From Lachnospiraceae bacterium (lineage in GTDB: Bacteria > Bacillota_A > Clostridia > Lachnospirales > Lachnospiraceae), in the NCBI GenBank assembly GCA_017613055.1, contig JAGAES010000071.1, positions 1-9,556 on the forward strand: a stretch of DNA of 9,556 nucleotides. The letters run 5' to 3'. The position numbers were made by a program, and so were the translations under genes. Under the pieces are notes generated by a model. It was not told where the DNA came from, searched no databases, and saw only the letters and a program-made list of their open reading frames with translations. Positions 4,412-9,556 of this stretch are shown here, one piece after another. How positions within the stretch are numbered: position 1 is the stretch's first letter; the number at the start of each line of letters is the position of its first letter.

Positions 4412-6859
4412 TCAATACTTCTCGCGAAGGCTCATTTCCATAATCTTCTCACATAAATCCGCGAACGGAATGCCCGCTTCGTTCGCGGCAATCACAAGAT
4501 GCGCGTCCTGATAAATCTGCGGCAGCGAATCGCACTCGAGGCAGACGAACGAGCCGTCGTCCCGGACGATGAAATCCATCTTCGCATATGCCGTCACACC
4601 GAGTAAATCGGTAACCTTCTCGGCGGCTTCCTGCAGCTTCTCGCGGAGCTCGTCCGGAATGTCCGCGGGACACTTCGGCGCACGTTCGCCGCGCGCATTC
4701 AGGCCGATTTCTTTATCTCTTGTTTCAAACGGAAGCACTTCCACAACGGGAAGGGCCTTTCCTTCGATTGTTCCGACCGCGAACTCGCGCCCGATCACGT
4801 ATTCCTCGACCAGAATCTCACTTGCCCAGCGGAAGGCTTCTTTAATCGCTTTCTTGAAGGAAACGATGTCATTTGCCACCGAAATGCCGAGTCCGATTCC
4901 GCCGTTGTTCGGCTTCACGATGACCGGATAATGAAGCCCCGCTGCCTCGGGATCCGTTGTTGTCTCTGCCTTTTTATATACGCAGTACCCTTTCGGGACA
5001 GTGATGCCGGCCTCCGTAAGGAGCTGCTTCGAAACGGATTTGTTCGAAGAAACCGCGGACGAAAAATGGTCGTTACCGGTGTAATCGATTCCTAAGAGGT
5101 CGAATGCCGCCTGCACTTTGCCGTTCTCCGCATCCGCACCGTGAAGCGCAATGAAGACAAGGTCTGACTGCCTGCAAATCTGCAGCACGTTCGGGCAGAA
5201 GTACGAACCGGACTGGTCGCGGCGGCGTTTCCGGACTGCCCAGAGATCCGGGATTTCGTCCGAAATGTTGCCGGGCGCAAGCGAGTACTTTTCGATGTCG
5301 TCGAACGCATACGGAATCGACAGCTCGCGCTCCTCATAGCCCATGTAGGCATCCAAAAGGATGACCTTGTGTCCTTTTTCCCTGAGCCGCTCGGCCACCA
5401 CCTGACCGCTTCGAAGCGACAGGTTCCGCTCGTTCGAAAGGCCTCCCGCAAGCACAACGATGTTGAGGTCCGTCGGCATCTCAAACGGCTCATCCTCTTC
5501 GGGCTCATCGCCGAGCACGATGTCGGAGCCGTCCATCTGGAGTTCGAGTGTCGGAAGCATTTCCTTCGTCATGCAGACAATCTGCAGAACGCCCTTGACC
5601 TGGTCCGCTGTGAGTTCGATGCCGTACTTCCGGCGGCAGATCCCCTGTACCTGCTTCACGACAACGCCGTTCACGTGCCGGATCAGGAAGTTCGAAAGGT
5701 TCAGCGCGGCGCCGAGTTTACGGGACGTCACGAAATCCTCCAGCATGTCGACAATCTTGAGCGCGTCGTCCATCTTAAAGTTCGCAACGATGTCCCGAAG
5801 CGCCTTTAAGAAATCCTTGTTCTGCTGCGAGTACTTGATGCAGAACGCAAGAATATAAGCCGTATTGTCCGAGTAGGTCGGGTCGCCGACAAGCGAGCAC
5901 AGGAAGTTGATGTACTCGATGACGGAATCCTTGCCGGTAATCAGAAACGCACGTTCCGTAAGCATTCCGAGCAGCTTGTTCGTCTCCGCCTTTTCCTTCG
6001 CGCTGAAGCCGGACCGGATCAGGCTGTTGATGAACTGATCCATGATCTGCATCTCCGGCCGCTGCCCGTTCGGATTGACGCGCATCGTGTATTCGCCGTC
6101 CTCCCCGAAATCGAAGAACGTGTTCGGCGCGTGGCTCTCGGCAACGCCGTACCGGCCGTAATCGTAGCCGATGTAATAGGTCTTCGCGCCGACGTCGTTC
6201 ATCAGAATGTTGACGTAATCGAAATCGACGTTATGGTTCTCGATAATGCCCTGCCGCTTAAGAATCCGCTTGCGGTAGTGCGCGATGAATTCGTCGGAGA
6301 AGCCCTGTCCGTCAAAGGACACGCAACGCGCCGGCGTATCATTCAGAATCGTAATGTATTTCGCCTTGTTGCCGCCCTTCGAATGCCCGATGACGGTAAC
6401 CGTGTAGTTTTCAAGATGCAGTCTCCGGTACACGCTCTTGTACCATTCGAGCGCATTGATCTGCTGCAGGGAATCGACCTGGTTGGCACCCTCGAAATCG
6501 TCCACCCACTCGTAGTCGGCGGTTCCGCGAAATGCGACGACTGCCTCCTTCTCCTGCTCATTGATGAAGACCGCCGAAATGCCACCGCCCCCGCCGTACG
6601 CCATGTCAAGATGCGGCTCCTCAATGCGTGCATCAAGGATGTTCGGCTTCCTGAAGAGCGCCATGATGATGTTTCTCCAGTCAAAGCCGTTCATGCAGGA
6701 GTTGTAAATCAGCTCGTCGTCAAGCTTCGACGTATCAAACCGCGAGATGTACTCCCTTACGGTCTGCCCGTCCGCGTGCAGCACGGTGAAAAGCGGTTCC
6801 ACATCGGGGAAGTACGTCAGGTGCTCAATCAGCAGCAGTTCATCCATTTTGTACAGCAT
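4412..6859 (-). CDS. Fusion: Mbeg1/DUF2974-like alpha/beta hydrolase + D-Ala-D-Ala-ligase-like ATP-grasp
   Basis: This 815-residue cytoplasmic protein has no signal peptide or membrane helix. Residues 1 to about 270 form a lipase-class alpha/beta hydrolase: VVAFRGTADYEWVDDF (107-122), nucleophile elbow GHSKGG (158-163, Ser160), SFDGQGF (181-187) with candidate Asp183, and SHAPN with candidate His243. Residues 280-445 are helical with no recognised domain. An acidic linker (450-460) leads to a complete D-Ala-D-Ala-ligase-like unit (464-815). It shows LSNERNLSLRSG (474-485), LHG (572-574), YTGNDHFSSAVSSNK (593-607), the ATP-grasp KPNNGGIGLG (649-658), VEEYVIGRE (684-692) and MDF...ECDSLP (761-780). 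Mg-site residues Asp762 and Glu775 are kept, but substrate-side residues differ from true Ddl: LPQIYQ replaces NTLPGMT and the omega-loop Tyr is missing. It starts 23 bp after the cyclic-nucleotide-domain gene, with GGGAG 8 nt before the ATG. It may hydrolyse one ester or amide bond and ligate another; the substrate is unknown. Confidence 0.9.
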   Translation of the reverse strand: MLYKMDELLLIEHLTYFPDVEPLFTVLHADGQTVREYISRFDTSKLDDELIYNSCMNGFDWRNIIMALFRKPNILDARIEEPHLDMAYGGGGGISAVFINEQEKEAVVAFRGTADYEWVDDFEGANQVDSLQQINALEWYKSVYRRLHLENYTVTVIGHSKGGNKAKYITILNDTPARCVSFDGQGFSDEFIAHYRKRILKRQGIIENHNVDFDYVNILMNDVGAKTYYIGYDYGRYGVAESHAPNTFFDFGEDGEYTMRVNPNGQRPEMQIMDQFINSLIRSGFSAKEKAETNKLLGMLTERAFLITGKDSVIEYINFLCSLVGDPTYSDNTAYILAFCIKYSQQNKDFLKALRDIVANFKMDDALKIVDMLEDFVTSRKLGAALNLSNFLIRHVNGVVVKQVQGICRRKYGIELTADQVKGVLQIVCMTKEMLPTLELQMDGSDIVLGDEPEEDEPFEMPTDLNIVVLAGGLSNERNLSLRSGQVVAERLREKGHKVILLDAYMGYEERELSIPYAFDDIEKYSLAPGNISDEIPDLWAVRKRRRDQSGSYFCPNVLQICRQSDLVFIALHGADAENGKVQAAFDLLGIDYTGNDHFSSAVSSNKSVSKQLLTEAGITVPKGYCVYKKAETTTDPEAAGLHYPVIVKPNNGGIGLGISVANDIVSFKKAIKEAFRWASEILVEEYVIGREFAVGTIEGKALPVVEVLPFETRDKEIGLNARGERAPKCPADIPDELREKLQEAAEKVTDLLGVTAYAKMDFIVRDDGSFVCLECDSLPQIYQDAHLVIAANEAGIPFADLCEKIMEMSLREKY

Positions 6860-6882
6860 AAAATCTTCTCCCGGATTCAGAT

Positions 6883-7365
6883 TTATTCGGTCTCGATTTC
6901 CTCAATCAGCGCCTGGTACACAAGGCGCAGGTTATTGTTCTCAAGACGGATGTTCCGCACAAGGTTGATGCTGATCATCCGCAGCAGCTCCACGCCGCTT
7001 CTCGGATGCTCCTCGCAGAAGCGGTCAAAGTCTTTTCTTGTCATGGAAAATGTGACGCAGTCCGTCTTCGCTCTCACGGTCGCGGAACGCTTGTCGCTGT
7101 CAATCATCGCCATCTCACCGAACACGCAGTGCGCATCCGCATCAAGAGTCGCCACGACGAACTTGTCGCCGTAGATTGTTGATTTGATGATGTCGACGGT
7201 TCCCTCCGACAGCACGAATACCTCGTCACCCGATTCACCCTCGGTGATGATGTCCTCCCCGGCCGCCGTCTTCTTCTCTTTAAGCATCCCCGCAAGAATC
7301 GCAAGGTCGTCGTCCGGAATGCCCGCAAGAAGCGGAAATGTTTTCAGTTTCGAAACGTAATCCAT
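6883..7365 (-). CDS. Free-standing cyclic-nucleotide-binding domain protein
   Basis: This 160-residue soluble protein is made almost entirely of one CRP-type cNMP-binding beta-roll (about 10-125), followed by a helical tail (126-158) that could be a dimer helix. The phosphate-binding cassette is intact: FGEMAMIDSDKRSATVRA (82-99), with Glu84 for the ribose hydroxyl and Arg93 for the cyclic phosphate. TEGESGDEVFVLSEGTVDI (41-59) is the usual glycine-rich preceding segment. There is no helix-turn-helix, kinase or other output domain, so it is not a classic CRP regulator. It should act in trans, most simply on the channel encoded 25 bp upstream or the enzyme encoded 23 bp downstream. A longer frame opens at 7446 inside the channel gene, but only the ATG at 7365 has a ribosome binding site (AAAGGA, 9 nt spacing). 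Ligand (cAMP, cGMP or none) cannot be read from the sequence. Confidence 0.9.
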   Translation of the reverse strand: MDYVSKLKTFPLLAGIPDDDLAILAGMLKEKKTAAGEDIITEGESGDEVFVLSEGTVDIIKSTIYGDKFVVATLDADAHCVFGEMAMIDSDKRSATVRAKTDCVTFSMTRKDFDRFCEEHPRSGVELLRMISINLVRNIRLENNNLRLVYQALIEEIETE

Positions 7366-7374
7366 CTCGGAATA

Positions 7375-7380
7375 TCCTTT
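7375..7380 (-). promoter_or_regulatory. Ribosome binding site deciding the cNMP-domain protein start
   Basis: AAAGGA on the minus strand lies 9 nt before the ATG at 7365, inside the 25-bp gap after the channel stop codon. It supports the 160-residue product over the 187-residue frame that begins within the channel gene. Confidence 0.75.
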
Positions 7381-7390
7381 CTTCGCTCCG

Positions 7391-8539
7391 TCAGTCCTCC
7401 GCACCGAGGATAATCGCACCCATGTTCTTGCCGAGCACGTAATCATCCTTCGGATTCAGATGCGGACAGTTGGTTTCCATGCTCTTCACGGACTTGAGCC
7501 GCTGTACGATCTCGCCGTAGTTTGTGGACATCTGCGCCTCGGAAAGAATCCGGTGCTTCAGTTCCTTCTCGACTCCCATGTTCTCCAAAATCCCGAGAAG
7601 CAGTATATTTTGCTCCTTCTTATACCAGGCGAACAGTTCGCCGTATGTCTTTCCTTCCCACTTCTCCGAAACCGGCTCAATCTGCACCGAAACACCGTCA
7701 CCGTTATCGAGAAATGAGGACATCACCTTCGACATTCCGCCGTAATTCGTCGACGTGCTCAGGATGTAGCGCGTATACTCGTCAACATAGATGACCTCCG
7801 CGCAGTTCTGACCCTCGAGGTAATTCCTGTACCGTTCCGTGCGGACCTCCGAGCAGATGTGGCATTTGCCGTTAAGTTTACGGACCAGAAGCGTCGCCGC
7901 GAACACGCGGGAATCGACCAGCTCCTCGCCGAGGTTTTCCTGGTTCTCGCCGATAATCAGTACCTTCGCGGCCTCGCGGACATTCGCGTTAAGAAGCGTC
8001 TGCTCCTCCGTGAAATCTCCGCGCAACAGGAGAAGCCCTTTCAAATCCTCGTCATCGCGCAGGTTCTGGACCTTCACGTCGTCCGCATTGTTGATGACAA
8101 TGATGTCGGACGCCTTGCGGTCCTTATTCTTGCGCAGAATCCCGAGAATCAAGGGCTTGATGTCATTTTTCCATCCGCAGATCAGAATGTGATCCTTCAT
8201 CTTCTGCATCTTCTTCACTCCCCGTTCCATGTTCAGTCTTTTCGCGACAAATGCCGACGAAATGTAGCCGATGACGGACGACAGCCCCACCATACCGAGA
8301 ATCAATACAAGGATTCCGATGATACGCGTTCCCGGGGTTTCGACGTACTGGTAATCATTGCCGGTCATCGCAAGAAAGTTGAAGACGACAATATCCCAGA
8401 ACGACGTGTCCGCGCCCGCGTGCCGAAGCACTATGAAGCACACCAGGCAGAGGATTAAGTATAAGCCGAAGACAATGAGAATCACGGGCAGATGGATCAG
8501 TTTAAAGAATCCGGTTACCCGTTTCACCCACTTTTTCAT
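7391..8539 (-). CDS. Two-TM ion channel with RCK/TrkA-N domain and atypical selectivity filter
   Basis: This 382-residue membrane protein is built like bacterial RCK-gated channels and CASTOR/POLLUX relatives: TM1 (about 17-38), pore helix (about 47-58), TM2 (about 72-98), then cytoplasmic RCK/TrkA-N (about 117-260) and a C-terminal regulatory region (about 285-382). The Rossmann part shows HILICGWKND (117-126), IIVINNAD (146-153) and RGDFTEEQTLLNA (173-185), where KtrA/TrkA-like proteins bind nucleotides. The filter position reads MTGNDYQY (58-65) where potassium channels have TVGYGD, so selectivity may not be for K+. The next gene encodes a free cNMP-binding domain, the module that gates CNG-type channels when fused, which suggests a gating subunit supplied in trans. 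No ribosome binding site precedes the ATG, and the promoter is so close that the message may be leaderless. An alternative is that it is a non-conducting sensor. Confidence 0.88.
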   Translation of the reverse strand: MKKWVKRVTGFFKLIHLPVILIVFGLYLILCLVCFIVLRHAGADTSFWDIVVFNFLAMTGNDYQYVETPGTRIIGILVLILGMVGLSSVIGYISSAFVAKRLNMERGVKKMQKMKDHILICGWKNDIKPLILGILRKNKDRKASDIIVINNADDVKVQNLRDDEDLKGLLLLRGDFTEEQTLLNANVREAAKVLIIGENQENLGEELVDSRVFAATLLVRKLNGKCHICSEVRTERYRNYLEGQNCAEVIYVDEYTRYILSTSTNYGGMSKVMSSFLDNGDGVSVQIEPVSEKWEGKTYGELFAWYKKEQNILLLGILENMGVEKELKHRILSEAQMSTNYGEIVQRLKSVKSMETNCPHLNPKDDYVLGKNMGAIILGAED

Positions 8540-8545
8540 AACACA

Positions 8546-8577
8546 GATACTGTATCATAAAAGGCTTATTTATTCAA
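8546..8577 (-). promoter_or_regulatory. Promoter of the seven-gene run, with overlapping palindrome
   Basis: The minus strand reads TTGAAT (8577-8572), a 17-bp spacer, then TACAGT (8554-8549). Transcription would begin near 8542, about 3 nt before the ATG at 8539. A perfect 11-bp palindrome, GATACTGTATC (8546-8556), overlaps the -10 box and could be an operator. TATGAT, a few bases upstream of TACAGT, is an alternative -10 but has no good -35. No other promoter is visible before the downstream genes. Confidence 0.55.
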
Positions 8578-8598
8578 GTCGCGAGGGGGATTTCGTGA

Positions 8599-8628
8599 CA
8601 AAAAGAGAACGGCCCCCGCAGGAGCCGT
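8599..8628 (-). terminator. Rho-independent terminator of the ABC permease gene
   Basis: On the minus strand ACGGCTCC pairs with GGGGCCGT around the loop TGCG (8628-8609; 8 bp with one G-T pair), followed by TCTCTTTTTG (8608-8599). It starts 11 nt after the permease stop codon and isolates that gene from the channel promoter downstream. Confidence 0.88.
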
Positions 8629-8639
8629 CCCCGTAACAT

Positions 8640-9556
8640 TTAACGCACAATCCGATAATACGTCCTCGCCGTGAGCCGGTAGATGATCATGTAAATCGCG
8701 GTAAATGCCACGACCGTCAGCACCGTACACATAAGGAACAGCGAATCGTTATAAAGTTGCAGCAGCGCGAGCAGCTTGTGGATGACCGGGTACGCCACGG
8801 TGATGTGGAGCACCGCAGTGATTACCGGAAGGAAGAACACGATGACAATCTGGCGGCGGATCGTGCCCTTTGTCTCCTTCGGGGTCATGCCTACTTTCAG
8901 AAGAATCTGGAAGCGGCGGCGGTCATCGTAGCCCTCGGAAATCTGCTTGTAGTAGATAATCAAAGCGGTCGCGAACAGGAATACGATACTGAGAAGGATT
9001 CCGAGGAAGAACAGCGACCCGTAGACGGCATACATCTCATAGCGCATCGCCCAGATTGTGCCCCATCTTACCCAGACGTGATCCGTTCCGTAGTTTTCCT
9101 TCACGTAATCGGTAATCGCCTCGCTGACTGCGCTGTACGTGTTCTGTTCCGAATCGTTCGCGGAGATGGCCTTCTCATCCGCAACCTTAATCAGATACAT
9201 GTACGAAACGCGGTTCGCGTACCCGGGCAGGTCTTCCTCAATCTGCTTGCTGACAGCCTCCAGGTCCGCTATGTCCGGAAGCACGATTCCGTAGACGTCC
9301 ACAACCGTCGTCGCGCCGACATCCTCCGGAAAATACGACAGTTTCTTTGTCAACTGATACGTCTTTCCACCGAGCTTCAGTGTTCCGGACACCCGCTCGG
9401 TAAGTTCCTTCGCGCCTTTCGAAATCGGCGCCCATCCTAACTCCCCGTCACCAAACTGCTCATCAATACCGGTAATGTTCCGGTAATCCTCTGCCGGCAG
9501 GAACACGAAGATAACCATATTCTCCGGCGGAGTATCCAATGCGCCTCCCTCCGTAC
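8640..9556 (-). CDS. BceB/FtsX-type ABC transporter permease, C-terminal part
   Basis: The frame runs off the right edge, so the N-terminus is missing. A TTG at 9539 can be read as a start, but codons upstream stay open and the sequence there is mid-domain. The visible 300 or so residues hold part of a large extracellular domain and then three membrane helices (counted from the TTG: about 171-197, 230-256 and 266-289). Between the first two is the cytoplasmic segment YYKQISEGYDDRRRFQILLKVGM (197-219). This is a hallmark of Firmicutes BceB/VraG-like permeases that handle peptide antibiotics or related envelope substrates, with a cognate ATPase usually encoded just upstream. The protein ends in TYYRIVR and is followed by a strong terminator, so it is the last gene of its own operon and unrelated in transcription to the channel run. 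Confidence 0.88.
   Translation of the reverse strand, partial: TEGGALDTPPENMVIFVFLPAEDYRNITGIDEQFGDGELGWAPISKGAKELTERVSGTLKLGGKTYQLTKKLSYFPEDVGATTVVDVYGIVLPDIADLEAVSKQIEEDLPGYANRVSYMYLIKVADEKAISANDSEQNTYSAVSEAITDYVKENYGTDHVWVRWGTIWAMRYEMYAVYGSLFFLGILLSIVFLFATALIIYYKQISEGYDDRRRFQILLKVGMTPKETKGTIRRQIVIVFFLPVITAVLHITVAYPVIHKLLALLQLYNDSLFLMCTVLTVVAFTAIYMIIYRLTARTYYRIVR

Noticed and set aside
4412..5470. Housekeeping D-alanine-D-alanine ligase
   Set aside because: The substrate-side motifs (NTLPGMT, GEDG, omega-loop Tyr) are altered and the domain is fused to a hydrolase, so a standard cell-wall role is not supported.
6131..7174. Long plus-strand open frame (347 codons) opposite the hydrolase and cNMP-domain genes
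   Set aside because: It crosses two real minus-strand genes and their 23-bp gap, has no ribosome binding site, and yields a sequence without family features.
6883..7365. CRP/FNR-type transcription factor
   Set aside because: The protein ends after the dimer-helix region, with no helix-turn-helix, so it cannot be a CRP-type DNA-binding regulator by itself.
7366..7446. Longer start for the cNMP-domain protein, overlapping the channel gene
   Set aside because: The extra 27 residues lack family similarity and a ribosome binding site. The ATG at 7365 has AAAGGA at good spacing.
9537..9539. TTG as the true start of the ABC permease
   Set aside because: The frame remains open to the window edge and the residues there are mid-domain. 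FtsX/BceB-type permeases need N-terminal helices that are missing, so the gene is cut by the window.

Overview
The window looks like a chromosomal segment of a moderately GC-rich low-GC-phylum (Firmicutes/Clostridia, probably Lachnospiraceae-like) bacterium. This is inferred from AGGAGG-type ribosome binding sites, lipoprotein signal peptides with LxxC lipoboxes, a BceB/FtsX-type permease, and a zinc-binding lipoprotein of a sub-type I associate with Clostridia. No database search was possible, so the taxonomy is a judgement from style and not a measurement.

Layout, left to right. (1) Bases 1-160 hold the 3' end of an unidentified plus-strand gene. (2) A convergent intergenic stretch, 161-362, carries two 46-bp tandem repeats and decayed copies. 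(3) A minus-strand ZIP-family metal transporter (363-1145) has its own strong sigma-70-type promoter. An inverted repeat overlaps the predicted transcription start. (4) A closely packed minus-strand run of seven genes, read from 8539 down to 1387, encodes: a two-TM ion channel with an RCK/TrkA-N domain, a free-standing cyclic-nucleotide-binding domain protein, an 815-residue fusion of an alpha/beta-hydrolase (Mbeg1/DUF2974-like) with a D-Ala-D-Ala-ligase-like ATP-grasp domain, a small two-TM protein with a His/Cys motif, a ZnuA-type zinc-binding lipoprotein, a ZnuB-type permease, and a lipoprotein of unknown function. (5) At the right edge is the C-terminal part of a minus-strand BceB/FtsX-type ABC permease. 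A good Rho-independent terminator separates it from the seven-gene run.

How they may work together. The second half of the run (4392 to 1387) is a metal-uptake module: binding lipoprotein, permease, and two accessory proteins rich in potential metal ligands. The ABC ATPase it needs is not in the window. A separately regulated ZIP transporter lies next to it, so this is a metal-homeostasis neighbourhood. The first half (8539 to 4412) is the most unusual part. A potassium-channel-like protein with an atypical selectivity filter, a cyclic-nucleotide sensor domain with an intact phosphate-binding cassette but no output domain, and a hydrolase/ATP-grasp fusion are encoded 19-25 bp apart. I suggest they form a ligand-gated channel plus effector enzyme system. 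The domain identities are visible in the sequence; the joint function is inference.
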